Shown here in pieces: positions 20,373 to 34,335 of a stretch of 64,000 bases of DNA (position 1 is its first letter; each line of letters opens with the position of its first letter). Made by a program: the position numbers and the translations under genes. Under the pieces are notes generated by a model. It saw nothing but the letters and a program-made list of their open reading frames with translations, had not been told where the DNA came from and did no database searches. The stretch lies in NCBI GenBank assembly GCA_025403435.1, contig CM046337.1:8309015-8373014 (forward strand), in the 5' to 3' direction. Source of the DNA: Artocarpus heterophyllus. Taxonomy: Eukaryota > Streptophyta > Magnoliopsida > Rosales > Moraceae.

Positions 20373-22487
20373 TGTCACGCCCCAGGGGACAGGAGGTGAC
20401 GTGATGGATTATTTAAATTAATTTAAAGAAGGATTTAATTAAAATCAAGAGTTTATGGGTTAAATTAAATATAAAATATGAAAGTCTCAAGAAAACTATT
20501 GCATAAAAAACAAATAATAAACGTAGCGAGTATGGGTCCCACTAACCCACAACTTGTGCTCATACATTGTATTGACAATATAATAATACAACCACAGTCC
20601 AAGTACAAATAGAGTTAAAACATTACATGCCTTGATTAAATAATACCAATAATCTACGAGTCCTCCTACTGCTCCTGAGTTCTGTCCGTTGAGTCCTCTT
20701 TGAACCTAAATGGGAATCCACCTAGAGGGGGGAAGTTTAAAACAAATAAAACATGAGCGAAAGGCTTAGTAGGACTATATTTTAATAAGTCATTTAATTT
20801 AAAGAAAAGTCTCACTACTCAGAGAATTATTTAAAAAAAAACCTTGAATAAATAAATAAATTTAAATAAAACCGTTCTTACCCAAAATAGTTTATTCGGT
20901 TGACCAGAAATATCATCAATTTCTTTTTCCTAGGCAAACCATATGAATATCACCACCGTAGTGGCCCAGTTGAGTTTCGGGACCTGCCCCTAAGGTCGAT
21001 CGCTACACGACCCGATCTCTGATATGACATCATTCCTTTATATTCATTTCTAACATTATTCAATATCCATTTACTAGATGTTTTCATTATCATTCATTAT
21101 GAAGTTCATTTCAGTTCATGGTTTATAAAAATACAATCGATAAATTCTATTTTCAATCAACCGTTGAAAACATTTTTATAGAAACCCTTTTCAAAGCCAA
21201 ATCATTTTGAAACTGGGTTACCAAAGATAGGGTAGAAGTCTTACCTCGATACTCGTACCGATGCCCCACACCGTAATCCCGGTCCGCTATACGTTAGTTC
21301 TGCGAAACCATGAACGATCCTAGATATACACTAAGTCGATCAATATCTAGTTTGAGACATTCTATGTTACTAAACCATTTCATGATATCCTAGTGTGCCA
21401 TTTGTATCTTTAAAATCATTTTACAAGGTTGGAATTTCAATCGGGGTTCAAAACAGTAAAAACAGGTAAGAAATCACAAAATTTTCCCATGCCCTACCGG
21501 ACGCCCTGCTTCGGCCGATCAAACTGCACAGTTTGACCGACCGAAAATCAAGTCCGGTCGGCCGGACATTTTTCAGGTTCGGCCTGCCAGACAGATGAAT
21601 TCGGCCTGCCAAACACGTAGTTCGGCCTACTGAACTGGAAAATCCCAGAATTTTCAGCCACGGGTTTTGGGTTTCTCAAAACTCAAATCTTGATTTTAAC
21701 TTGTTTTTCTCCAATCTCAGGCGTGGAAAACATTCATAGATGATAGAAAAACATAATAGAACACTTTTGAACTCATTTAAACAAGATTTGAACACAAGAT
21801 TTTCAAAAATCCAAAAATGGAGAAAAATGGGGAAAATGAAAAATCTTGAATTAAATCCGTTTTTCTTCAATCCAAGCTTAGATTCTAGGTATTCTAAGTT
21901 CCTTTAACTCAAATCAAGGATCTTCTAAGCTCAAACAAACTTAGATTTCAAAAATGCATGAAAATTGAAAATTTTAAAAAAGTTTAGAAATTTCAAAACA
22001 AACTTCGAATCGAAGCTCCGATCCGCGTTCTTGGTTGCCAAATCACGTCCCCGAGCTTCCCTCTTGCTAACCCGAAGCTTGGATTCGAATTTTGATTCGA
22101 AAATCTCAAAGAAATTTGAGAGGGAAAGAGAGAAACCGAGAGAGAGAGTAGGAGAGAGACCACAGGCGAGAGAGAGAGAGTGAGAGGAAGAGAGTGAGAG
22201 AGGGAATAAATAGAGAGAAATGGTGGATGATTTTACTGTGCGAAAACCAAGTGTCACCCACGGTTTTGTAAGACGGAATATTTTTAACATTTTACAAACG
22301 ATATTGTTTTAAAACTCAAAACAACATTTTAAAACAATAAGAAATCATTGAAATTTATTAAATTAACAAAACAAATTAAAATTCAAAATTTAATCAAATG
22401 ATCAAATTAATGTTGAAACATTAATTATGGCACACTAATTCATCATCTTACATTATAATAACATTAAATAAATCTCAGGGCGTTACA
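20373..22487 (-). repeat. 5' LTR of the chromovirus
   Basis: 2115 bp, homologous to 1572-3687, ends TGTCACG...GCGTTACA. Contains the TTCGGCCTGCC array (about 21490-21640) and the GA-rich tract (about 22120-22205). Confidence 0.93.
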
Positions 22488-22492
22488 ATATT
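22488..22492. repeat. Target site duplication (atatt), right copy
   Basis: Perfect match to 1567-1571 on the other side of the chromovirus. Confidence 0.9.
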
Positions 22493-23591
22493 ATCTCGGG
22501 AAAGATAATCAATCGTTTTAATGCTAATTAGTCGTAGATGATTAGCATTCCCACCTGAGGTGCAGGGCTTTAGCTAGCGCAAGTTGGTTAGTGCAGTGGT
22601 GTCCCAAGAAGCAATGATCTTATAATTGGGAAAAATGTGGGGCACTAATTGTTAGATGACAAAATGTTGGGAATTTCGGTACTTATTTATGAGTTGTTAT
22701 GTTTTTAAAAGACGGTCATAATAGTTGAAATTAGAGTTAGTATCATTAACATTAGTTTTGTTTTATTTATCTTAGTAGTTAATAAATGTGTCTTTTCATT
22801 CTCCTCCTAAATCACTTAAAACACTAAAGCAATATGTAGACGGCAGAATCTACTGCATATTTTTAAAAATTAGATTTGATGAAAATAAAATCAAAACAAA
22901 AAAAAATTGTAAAACCATAATATTAGACAGTTTAAAACAAATGCTTATTAATAGAGTGTTTTTCCATTAACCTACTGTAAAAAAAAAATCATAATAAATA
23001 TTGGAGTTATTTTGAATTCATCCTTCGAAGTTATAAGAAATTTATAAATGAAATCTGGTTGCAAATGGTCTCAACCGGTGCAAGATCAAATTCTCGATTT
23101 TGTTCATAAAAATGGAGAATGTGTTCTTTTTTCTTTCTCAGAAAAAAAAAATGATTGGTTGTGTCTTCATGCCGGGGATTAACATGACTTTAGGAATCTA
23201 CTGATACCAAAAGTAGGATGGTTAGGATCTCGGCCTTGAGATTCTAGCAGGTAACAAGTCAGGGTTTGTAAAGTCTATCCAACACATAGTCCATGTCATT
23301 TAAAGAAAATTTTTACGTGCGGCAATACTCGAACCTTTGACAATACCACTAGAATTAGCCAGTGGTTGGGATGGGGGTTAAGGGTTGGGGATGCGCAAGA
23401 TCAATCCTAAACCAAGCGAGGGTACTTTTCAAGCAAAAAGAAAGAAAACACTCGAAACTTCAACTTATTACTGAGCTATAAGACCATTTTGCAACCATGC
23501 CACTGTCGTGGTTTTTAGAACGTGATCTTTATGTTTGTGTGCATATGAATGTATACATATGTATGTAAGTATAAGTCAATTTTTATGTACA
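22493..23591. other. AT-rich intergenic stretch
   Basis: No gene is supported. The 23040-23150 stretch has a faint tRNA-like internal box and a poly-A-like run, too weak to call a SINE. Confidence 0.5.
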
Positions 23592-23596
23592 GTGCA

Positions 23597-24239
23597 TGTT
23601 GATGCTTACCGTGGTCCGTCGTCGGATCAACACCACATGCAGCTGCGCACGGTCTAGCTCTTCCCGGCTTGCCTCTGCTTGGTCAGGCGTACCTGCAACA
23701 AGAGGAGGGAGGCTTCGGAGGTGAGAGAAAAAGGTGTCAGTCAACAGACAAGGGCTCTCCGATGCTCAAGGCAGAGGTTGCTCGGCAAAAGATGGGTGCT
23801 TGTTAGGTGGGAAGGACTCTCTCTCTCTAGAATGCAATAAATGCATCCTATTTATAGGCTACTACTTGGACCGGGTGTCAGGTGGGTTTTGTCTACAACC
23901 CGGGTGTCACATCAATGCGTGTTAGGCAGTAGGTGACAAGTGTCACGTCCTCCCACCGATGGATTTGCTTCCCTCGGACGGTGAGTCATTTGCCATTTGT
24001 TGGCCTGTGGTGGTGACTAGCAACCCACTTTGTGAATGAGAATAACCTGACCCGAGCTGGTGCATAGCTCGAGGTGGCAACCTGCTAGGGGTGTGACCCT
24101 GGGGGCCCTGAGAAGCACCTCGGATGAAGCGCACATTGTCGTTGGGGTCGGTAGTTTGCTCTCTGGTAACTCTGCTGAGCTGTTTAGCCGACCACCGGAG
24201 TTTGTATCCTCGACAGTGGCATCAAGCTCACCCTCAACA
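23597..24239 (-). mobile_element. Solo LTR, 643 bp, target duplication gtgca
   Basis: GC-richer island with termini TGTTGATG...CTCAACA, flanked by gtgca at 23592-23596 and 24240-24244. The minus strand has a TATAAATAG box at about 23849-23857, so the sense direction is probably minus. No internal domain or second LTR lies nearby, which fits a recombination product. Open frames inside are not supported as genes. Family not recognised. Confidence 0.8.
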
Positions 24240-25871
24240 GTGCATATTTAGGATCTAATTTGATCACACAAGTACGAAGCATCAAAAGTCCAAACACATC
24301 TAGTAATTTGTTTTTCTTCTAATATTTTGTAGCCCTTCAAGTTCAGTTTGTTTGCTAGTGCCGACCGTAATTTGTTTATGTTGTAGATCCGGCATGATCT
24401 TAAACCCTTTCCTGAAATGAAATAATGCGTACATATCGGATTAAACATATCACTAAACTTTATAATACTAGAAGTTTGTTCCTAAAAGAAACCAAATTAA
24501 AAACCATTAGAATCTGTATATATATGATTATAAGATATTAAAATAAATATAAAAAGTTTTAGATAGGTTACTTCGGTTGACCAATCTAAACTAATAAAAT
24601 CATAGCTTTATGCTTTGTTGAGCTCAGAACTAATAGGAGGAATAGGGGCAAGGAAAATAGCCAATAATTCAGGCTGTTTTGTTCGATACTTCTCTACTCT
24701 TAACTAAAATAACAATTTTCTTTTTCTAACAAAACATAATATAGAGTACTTACATAATAAATATACTTCATAATTTTATTTTTCACAATTATCCCAGCTC
24801 AATTTTTAAAATATACAAAGATATGTTTTAATTAATTTCATCCCTCACACACTTTGTAAATAAAAAAATAAACAAAATGAAAAGAAAAAAATACGCTTAC
24901 TTACACCAAATTTTTTTCCTTAAAAAAGCAGGCAAATATTTTAAATATTCATAACGTGAAATCAATTTTTAAAAAAAACATTGTCATACTTTGATTTAAG
25001 GGCTTTTATGTTTTTGAATATTATAAAATATTTTTATTTAATTATTTAAGGGTATTTTTTTCTTTTTGTCCCTTTTTCATTCACAAAGTGAAATTAAAAT
25101 TAGTTTTTTAATTAGTTACATACGGATGATGTGCTTTGATTGTAGCTACACAATGACCAAAATTAATGTAACACAATACGAGTCAAATAACAACGCAAAG
25201 GAAATAGTACTTCATCATGTGTTTTTTTTTTTTTTTCCCCTCTTCTTTCTGATGGTGATTATCAACTATCATTAATACCTAGTATATATTTCAATGTCAT
25301 TGAAAAAATTCTTAAAAGGCCACATTTAACAGAAACAATTAACGTAATTTTAAGGACCTCAAATCCATACTAAATCTGGGGCATATTATTTTAAATTTCA
25401 TTGATCTGACAGCTATTATATGACAAATCATATGGGATCAAATAAATATAGTGGAGAGATATATAAAGTGGGATATGGCGTCATGTGTGCCTCTACCTCG
25501 ATAACAAATAACATTATATATTTGTGGTGGCCAAGAATGTAGAGGAAATTAACACAAGGATGGTGGCATCCTGCTCTCAGGACCCTTTTAGTGGACATAG
25601 GATTAAAAGATAAGCCCTGATGACGTGGACACCACTAATTTCTGGCTTTTTAATTTATTCCCGATCCCCGTTGCTCCGTGTATATAATAGAGACCCAACC
25701 AGCAGTGCTCTTAAGCCTAAGGGAAAGATTATATATATATATATATATATGATTTAGGATCAATTTCACTTTTGCTCTTTAGGAATATTAACTGTTTCCT
25801 CGAATATTTTAAATATTACATTAATAATACTTCCGCAATAAAATCATTAAAAACTGATGAATTTTATTAAT

Positions 25872-26019
25872 GGCCTTTAAGAAAAGTGCTTTAACTATCA
25901 ATGAACAGTTTAAAGCTCTCACATGTTATAGCAAAAACAACTATAATATAAAGTACTCATATGTTACAGTTTTTAAACTAAAACTATTGATTGTAACTGT
26001 TCTTCAAAACGGCCTATAA
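25872..26019 (+). repeat. MITE-like repeat, family with AAAGCTCTCACATG core (copy a)
   Basis: Two half-copies of TAAAGCTCTCACATGTTATAG and TAAAGTACTCATATGTTACAG in tandem, flanked by roughly inverted ends (GGCCTTTAAGAAAAG against CTTCAAAACGGCC). Related copies occur at six other places in this window. Confidence 0.5.
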
Positions 26020-27762
26020 ATGAGCTATATGTAATCCGGTTTGAACACACTTAAATCAAATTATTCAAAAGTAATTTTATAAGCTTACAACGAAGCTTTT
26101 ATAATTATCTAATATTTACAAGTACGTACATAGAACAAGAAACTCGATTGTTAATACGATCATTATGTGCTTACAAATAGCAAACACATATAAAGCGTAA
26201 AAGTAAATTTCTTTACGTAAAAACTAGAACCAAAAAGTTTCTTTCTTGATATTTTCGAAGGTATTAGTATAAGTTTTTTCCATTGTATATCCTTCGTGAT
26301 ATTTAAATATCCTTTTGAACTTTCTAAAAAGGAGTAATGTTCTGCTAAAAGGAAAAGGACAAAAAAGGCATAAGAAAATATACAACATGTACAAGTGTAC
26401 TTAGGATAAACTCTAGCAGATTAATACAAAAATCAGGGAAACTTGATATAAACTATAAACAGAACCCCTTTTAAAAAATCATGTGAAAAGTGCAGGAATT
26501 AATCTAATTAATTTTTTTTCTTAAGCAAGAAGTTGAATAGATTTTACAATAGAAAAATCTATCTTCCATTGTGGAGTCTATGGAAGACCTTTTCTCACTT
26601 TTTCTGTATTATATATGACTAAGATAAAAGCATCTTAATATATATATATATATATATATATGTCAAAATATATTCCAATAACCCAGAACAAGTTGATTGG
26701 CCAAACGAAAAAAAAAATAAAAATATATTCTGCCTGTTAGGGTGACTTGAGATATTACCTAATTTTGTTCTTGTATAACTCGTATTTCAGCCGAAATTGG
26801 TGATTTTCTTTAGGGAAAAAAATTTCCTACATATTTTAATTTTTGAAGGTTTTTAACATCTTTTTCTTTTTACTGCTGTTTATTAAGACGTTAATTTGTT
26901 TTATACATTATTAGTTACTCATAATTCTCCTGAACTCACCCTATCCTAACCAACTAGAGCTTAATTGGAATTTAGATGTTAATTAGCGCTTTGGTGAACA
27001 TGCATATATAAATATAAATGCACACATGATTCACGTTGATGAGATGATGAGAGTCATGCTACGATTTTTTGAGGCCATAATTCTCGTATTATTGTCTTCT
27101 AGTAAAGAAACTATAAATATGCACATATATAATATATATCGTTTTCTGGTGTAGCGGTTTTTTCTTCTTCTTTTTTTTCAAAAAAAATATATGTTATATC
27201 ATATCTTATTCTGTAAATAAGAAATAAATACTACAAGCTTATTGAATCCGCAATTCTTCATTTGAAGGTTTTAGACTATGAGGAGGAAGCTCTCGAGAGT
27301 TTTTTTTTTTCTTTTCTTTTTTTTCTTTTTTTGTAGTCAAGGGACACAGCTCTCGAGAGTTAACAACAATAAATTTCTATAAATATTTTTTATATCACAA
27401 TATAATTATTGGTTTTTAAATTCACCAACACTTACTTTTTCTTATATGGGATTAAAGCCGCCATTATATATACTAAGCAAAACCTATTTTTGCACCAAAT
27501 TAAATAATTATTAAAAGCAAAATTAAAAACTTTTAGATTTATAGTTTCACTTTCTGATAATTACTAATCAGATCACGTTTATTTATTTATCAATATATAA
27601 GGAGGAAAAAAAAACCCCAAAAATATCACAGGAATATTCCAATATACATAATGGAGCCTTTATATGTGGCCTGTAAAGAAAGGTTGAGTTGGCGCCAAAA
27701 AAGTTGTAATCCTTTATTATATTCATCAAAAACATAATTGCTCGATCGTTAGTTCTTCTCTT

Positions 27763-27828
27763 AAATATATATATATATATATATCTATATATCTATATAT
27801 ATATATATATATTTATTTATTTATTTAT
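27763..27828. repeat. AT microsatellite
   Basis: Compound (AT)n with CTAT interruptions, ending in (TTTA)n. Confidence 0.8.
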
Positions 27829-28994
27829 ACTGCTTGTCTGTATCCTGCCAAGTCCAAACTGTTGGACAATATTGGAGCCGGTGACTTTCTTTGAGGCTCT
27901 TATTTTACAATCAATTGTGCTTAACATAAGTGCTTATTGATTTTTCTTCATTTTTTTTTTGTTGGTAATAAAAGTGCTTCCTGATTAAGATACCTACTCA
28001 AGAGAAAATGAGATATCCGTATCCTCCAATCCCTTGACCTCGTGCCTCCATAAGGTCGTCACTTGGGCAACACTCACAAATGAGTGTAATCTAGTATCCT
28101 CTCACATATTATTTTATTTGCCACATGATAATATAAAGAATGATAAATAAGATAATTTTAAATATTCATTTACTTTATTTATTTCTTTTTTGTACCGAAT
28201 ATTCTAGCTAGATATATATAGCAACTTTGATATATATAAATATATATATGGATCACAAATAATAATGTATTTTTAACGAACCAGATCAAAGAAGCGAGAA
28301 AAACAAATTAAAGAATAAGAAATTGTTTCACTTTTTGTATTGCAGTTAGCACATAATTTGCACTAAATGGTAATAGTGGGTAGGGAATTGCCTGGCCTCG
28401 AAAGGAGTAGTGACATATATGTGAAAATTACATATTTGGGTAGATTGTGTGATGAACCAAATGGGTTGATCTAATAAAAAACTCAATAGTAACCATATTA
28501 ATCATTAGATGTTTTTCTTCATACCATATTTACCCCTATTCATTATGGGCAACATCAAAAAAAATGATAGGTCTTTTTTTCCTCTTAAATTCTCTGATAA
28601 AATTCTTTTATTACCGTTTTATAGTTAATTCCTATTTTAGATTGTCAATTACATTTTTTTTTCTTTGGTCAATCAATTATCTTTTCTTTTGCATAAATTT
28701 GAATTAAATAAATATCACTCCTTTCTCTCTTTATATTCTTATTCGTTTTTTTATAAGCTGAGCTTCTCCTTTTTCAAAAAAATCAACTCCATTTTATTAT
28801 TTTCGTTATGTAGTTAGTAGTTTTATGAATTATATAACTTTCCTATTGCTATATAACTTCTTCTTTTTTTCATACCAACTATTTTTGTACATACATAAGC
28901 AATTAAATTATGTGGTCATTAAAACGAGATGACCTTATAGTTAGGTCATTAAATAATTAAATTCTTTAGTAATTAAAATGTATCTTATTTAAAT

Positions 28995-29350
28995 TATATA
29001 TACCTCGTTTATAATTTATACACACATATTGTTAATGTGATTATCAATTTTTATGGTTGCTAAAACTTATTGTCTTAAAGTTATAGTCATTGGTTTCTAT
29101 ATAAAGTAATTATCTATAACTACTAAATGTGATCATTAAAACAACATAATATCTCAATCATTAAAAGAACTAATATTTTAGTCATTAAAATTTACATATG
29201 ACTCATTTAAAATTTATACACCACTAGTTTTTAGATATAATTGTCTATTTTTATGATCATTAAAACTTATCATTTTAAAGATATAGTTATTGGTCACTAT
29301 ATAAACTAATTACAAATGGCTAACAAATTTGGTCATTAACATATTGATCA
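28995..29350. repeat. Diverged tandem duplication, period about 199 bp
   Basis: Two diverged copies sharing AATTTATACAC, ATTGTCT/TATCAATTTTTATG, CTAAAACTTAT and TATATAAA(C/G)TAATTA in the same order. Surrounding bases are rich in GTCATTAAAA. Non-coding. Confidence 0.4.
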
Positions 29351-29850
29351 TCAATGAAGTTTCTTATAATTTAAATTTTATTTATTCAAAAATAATTTGG
29401 GTTTTAATTCATTAAAATAGGTATTATAGCATATATTTATTATAATGACGTTGGGTTGGTTAAAATTAAAAAATATTATTTATCATTACCCATGTCAATT
29501 TAGGTCATTATTACTTGATCCCTAACTAGAAACAATATATTACAGGAAAAAAAGGGGTCATTAATATTCAGTTTAAGGTGATATGCCAATATAACCTTTA
29601 ATATACTGAGTTAATATTGTCTTCACAGGTGCATGAAGTATTTAGATTTGGCTAATATTGACATCAAATCCAAAAAATGACATTTAATTTTCTATTCTTT
29701 GTGATAAGCCATATATGTGCTTCACCCAATATATATGGCCCGATACTTTGGGATAGTGGGAGGTTTGGCTTTTCATATAAAATATTTGTTAAAAGCTTAC
29801 TACAATTGGGTTGTAATTGCTAAATTTAGGAAAAAAATTCTCGCTTCTTG

Positions 29851-29887
<37 letters not shown>

Positions 29888-30757
29888 GAGTGTGTGCATA
29901 ACATAAGTTTTATATCTATGCTTGGGACTAAGTAAGGAGATATGCTACTACTTTTGCTAATCAGCAATTAGGGGAATCTAGTGACTTCCATTATCTGGGG
30001 TATCTAAAGGAGAATTCCTTTTATTTTGTGCTGCTCATCATGAGTCAAAGGCAGAAAATATTAAGATGGTAATCAAACATTAGAATCATGACTAAGAACA
30101 TGCTAGTCCAACTCCATCATATTCCACTTTCTTTGGCCCTTGCTTGCTTTTTTTTTTTTTTTTTTTCCCTTAATATATGGTGCTCCTGTCTATTTGGCCT
30201 TTCATACAATACTGTAGCACGCATTATAATAATACTGAGTGATAAAATCATGGGCGGTAATTTCGATATAGGGAGTCACATTTGTCATCAATCCGGGTTG
30301 TATTGATCATATATATTTAATGCTGATTTTGATTCAGTTGAAACCAGCATCATGTTATGGTGCTGGTGGGATCAGTTTTCTGAATTCATCTAGAACTTAA
30401 TCAATACTATTTTTGACCGAAACGAAATTTTTTTTTTTTTTTCTAGGGGCCAGGAGCAGATTGATTACCTCTCATCAGAGTCAGAGTCATTTCCCCTTTT
30501 TTGGGAAAAAAAAAATAGAATAGTTTCAGTCATTTCATCATACATACATAGTGTAGCATTTTAAAGCCATATATGTGTCATATATATATATATATATATA
30601 TATAAAGAGAGAGAAAGAATGTTGCATCACTTTCAGTCCCCTGATAAGATTTGTAAGGTGTCACAAATAATATGTACCTATTTCTCACGACTTGGGCAAG
30701 AATACCACGTCAAATTCGATGAAATGCATAAAACTTTTTCTTAAGTTGGAATATATT

Positions 30758-31430
30758 AATCTCTATATCCTAGATTAATTACATATATCCTAGTTTAATC
30801 TCTATATAATTTGTTGCGAATTAGACTCTAAAACTCTAGCAAGAGCAAAATATGTAAAACAAAAAATAAACAAAAACATGTACAAAATTTATAATGGTTC
30901 ACGACGTAAGAGTTATGTCTATTTTCAGCTAATACAGAAATTCAATATAACAATATTAAAGATTACAAGAGAAAAAATTACACACCCTCTCTCTATATTT
31001 TTTGAGCTTCAAATTTCTCTCTCTCTGTGTATTTTCTGAGCTTTAAAAAAATAAGCTCTAATACGTCCTATATATATGTGTTTGCAAGAAAGAGAAAACA
31101 AAAACCCCCCATCTCACGTCTAGCCACGACGTCGCATGGCAATGTCCACTTTTTGCTGCTGCAACGCACGTTTTGCTCCGCTTCGTGTTTTGCCTTCAAC
31201 ATGGTGCAGTCACGCTCTTAAATGGCACCCCGGCGTGTGCTCTGGGTCAAAGAAGGCCTGATACTCATTTTTGGCTTTTTTTATCTCTTCTTAATAAAAA
31301 GTTGATCCTTGTAATCTTCTACATAAGGTAATAATTCGTAAGGCATTGAATTAGATTCTACACTTCTCAACGTAATTTATTTCGATATCTTAGTTTAATG
31401 AAATATATAATGAAACTAGGATATAGAGAT
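30758..31430. repeat. Possible non-autonomous DNA element with 15-bp inverted ends
   Basis: ATCTCTATATCCTAG at the left and its exact complement CTAGGATATAGAGAT at the right, about 670 bp apart. No clear target duplication was found and the motif is AT-rich, so this is tentative. Confidence 0.35.
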
Positions 31431-34263
31431 AAGCATAGTAACATTATTAGTAACTAAGCAGCATATTACTTGCAGGGACATTTGGTGAAAAAAAATGCAC
31501 CATATATGCTGTCCAGGCGAGCACATATTTATTGGGTATTTTAAGCAACATGAAATGGAATTTCCAAGAGCCAGCTATTTTCTAGCATTTGAATGACGTA
31601 CGGGCACATATATATATGTGGTCTCTATCCCCACAGCTGCTTATCTTGATAACGCACAACAAAGTCATACATAGAGACGATAGACCCAATCATCAGCGTG
31701 ATAAAAAGTTTGTCATGGTTCGTGAGTGTGTGGAAAAATTAAAAAAAGGGAGGGTCGAGATTTGTACTTGGTGTCTTTTAAAAAAAAAACAATGGAGAAA
31801 AGGACAAAATTCTTTGTAGAAATATGTTTAAAAAAAATCTTTTCTTTGCTTCCATTAAAGCGAGAGGAAAAGATAACTGGAAGTGAGGGCAGACGGACAA
31901 AGCCATCAATCTCTATAAAGTAGAAAAAATATTTGCAAGGTGCCCATTACATGAGGCACTTTTTTTCCCCTTTTCTTTTCTTTTCTTTTTTTTTTTACTT
32001 GTTTTTGTTATTGTTATTAGTATATGCTTGTTGCTATTGTTGCGCTTGTGCCGCCCGGCATAGCGTGAGTTCTACGTCAAGTACTGCTCAATATGGGCTG
32101 AAACATATCTTTGTTTATATCATGAGTATTAGAAAGAGAGAATATTTATGTGTGTATGTGGAGGGATTACATATGAGATTCCTAATACTCGTCTTTATGT
32201 TGCGACTTATAAGCTTGTAGTATTTATTTATTTATTTTTTTGTTAAAGCAAGCGCATTGATAATCACTATCCAAGCTCTTTATTCTGAAAATGGAAAATG
32301 ATTTTTCTTAATTGTTGGTGTTTGACATCCTGTTTTAGGAGGTAAAAGCTGAAATTTAGGTTATATTTGATAAAAAAGAAAGAAAGACATAATTTTTTTT
32401 TGAAGGGGAAAAGATATTATATGTCTTTCTGGGCTGATCCGTGATTTTATCATATAAGCAAAATATAAAGAAAAGTATTATATAGTACAGACTTCCTTCT
32501 TTAATTTTTTTCATATTTCTTTCTTTATGAGTTTTAGGATAGGATATTCAAATTCTACACTTTATAGTGAAGGAAGTGTAGAACAACTTTTAAATATGTA
32601 ACGCTTTCTCTTTTGGTTTTTTAGTCAGTTTTTTTTTTTTTTTTTCGTTTCCTCTAAAACTTTCCATGTCTTTTATGCATTCGTTGCACCGTTCCTTATA
32701 AGGTGTATCTGAATATTCAGATCAATTTCTTCTCTCAAAATTATCAATTTGAAGGATTTGATCAAATCCCTTACAAAGTACATTCTTTCATCTTTTCAAG
32801 TGGAAGAAAGTCATATAACTTAGATGAGAAATAGTTAAGGGGGGACTTTTCTCTTGTTGAGTTTGGTATGATTTGTCTCCTCTAATCTCTCCTTATTAAA
32901 ACTAGGGCTATTTGAAAGATTTAAAATCCCTCTTCCATTCGTTCCCTTTCTTTCTTTCTTTTTCCCCCTCTAATCATACAACCATGAGTCCTGGAACTTT
33001 TTTCCCTCTAAACAAACAACCATGAGTCCTGAAATCCTTACTCTAATGCCTTCAACTCTCTCTACCTTTTACTTTTATGTCCTTTGAAACAAGCTCTTTA
33101 GGACCGTATGGAGCTTATGCTCTTATTTTTTACTCAAAAGAAATGAAACCATCAAAATTCAAACTCGGTCTATAGACAAACTAACCACTTAATCATATCT
33201 TGTTTATTTACAAAATTAACAATGAGAATTTTATGGGTCTCAAACAATAGGAAATAGAGAGAGAAAATCTCATCTTTATATCCTTTAGTATTGATTCCCT
33301 TCAAACAAAACCAAATTTATAACTTCTTTTTGCTCAATATATATCAAATTTACTGATTAGAGTCCTAGGTGTTCAAATTCACACGTTATAATTTAATGAT
33401 TATTTAATTATATAAAGTGTTGTTTGAGTAATTATATTGATAAAAATATTATCATTCTTAAGTTTATTAAACACTAGATTTAGATTGTTATATAATACAA
33501 CATCAAATAGATAAGTAAACATTACAAAAGAAATACATTATCCTCATTTCTATAATTATTTTACTTTCATTTCTAATTTTATTACATTGTTTTATAGTTT
33601 TGGTAAACGCGTATTATTGTTTACACATTTCATGGTAAGACATATATATATTATATTCCTTGAACGCATAAAAAGATTACATGCATATTGATGCATATAT
33701 GTATATATAATGGAATGCAATACAAAAGCCGGTGGAATCTGTCGGTCAAGATAAATGAATTAAACTAACCACTTGAAAGTAGTAAAAAGGAGGAACACAC
33801 TGATAACAGATCAAATTTATAAGTTAATCAATTCTCCATATATTGTCAATAATCAAATCCTGTATTAAAGCAAAAGTAATCTGATCTTGTTTTTCGAGAT
33901 GTACTCCACCAAAGTGCATTGCCATAGGGTCCTCATCGGTACTGCTCCTTGGTCGCTTATACGTCTGCCAAATGCCCCTCAATCTCATTATGTTGTGAGT
34001 GAAAAATAAGACGCTGGCATCTCTTCATAGCCACACCGCCAGCAACTCAAAAAAGTTGACGGGTTATTCGAACTGATCACCCTACTTTTACATGTTATAT
34101 AAATCATCATCTATATATCTACAAGGTGATACGACTAGAATATCCATTGATGTTGAGCGATCCTTTCAGCGGGGGTCTTTCATTTTCCGCAAATAGAAGG
34201 CATCTTTTGCGCATAGTCTCACGTCACGCTTGATCAGGACCACTAAATTAGAACCTTTCGCAT

Positions 34264-34335
34264 AATATATATACACACACACACACACACACATATATAT
34301 GTATTATATATATGTATATATGTATAGTGTGTGTG
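34264..34335. repeat. AT/AC compound microsatellite
   Basis: (AT)n then (AC)n then (AT)n with GTAT variants and a short GT run. Confidence 0.8.

Larger units (their letters stand above)
1572..22487 (-). mobile_element. Ty3-gypsy LTR retrotransposon, Tekay/Del-like chromovirus, decayed and nested
   Basis: Minus-strand element bounded by two ~2.1-kb LTRs (1572-3687 and 20373-22487), each with TG...CA ends, flanked by the duplication atatt. In transcript order: 5' LTR, initiator tRNA-Met primer site, gag, protease, reverse transcriptase, RNase H, integrase, degenerate chromodomain-like tail, polypurine tract, 3' LTR. Two insertions interrupt it: a solo LTR in gag (17006-19959) and a complete non-autonomous element in integrase (4368-13352). 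Without them the element is about 9 kb. Gag and pol carry many in-frame stops and at least one frameshift, so it cannot make its own proteins. Its LTRs differ at many positions (very clear in the first 70 bp), so it is much older than its nested guest. The Tekay/Del assignment comes from the integrase tail and the PPT-proximal sequence and is less certain than Ty3-gypsy. Confidence 0.93.
24245..30757. other. Gene-poor AT-rich region, microsatellites and MITE-like repeats
   Basis: No credible gene on either strand. Frames are short and lie on homopolymers or AT repeats. AT repeats occur at about 25730-25750, 26637-26662, 27763-27828, 29857-29882 and 30580-30603. A short inverted motif, AGCTCTCGAGAGTT, occurs twice at 27289-27302 and 27349-27362. 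Confidence 0.55.

Noticed and set aside
23040..23150. Possible tRNA-derived SINE
   Set aside because: Only a loose B-box-like stretch (GATCAAATTC) and an A-run. No convincing A-box, boundaries or target duplication.
24248..24448. 66-residue minus-strand frame beside the solo LTR
   Set aside because: No motif, no splice context and no flanking exons.
30310..30370. Possible miRNA-like hairpin around CCAGCATCA/TGGTGCTGG
   Set aside because: The paired region is only about nine bases and breaks down outside. No known miRNA sequence recognised.
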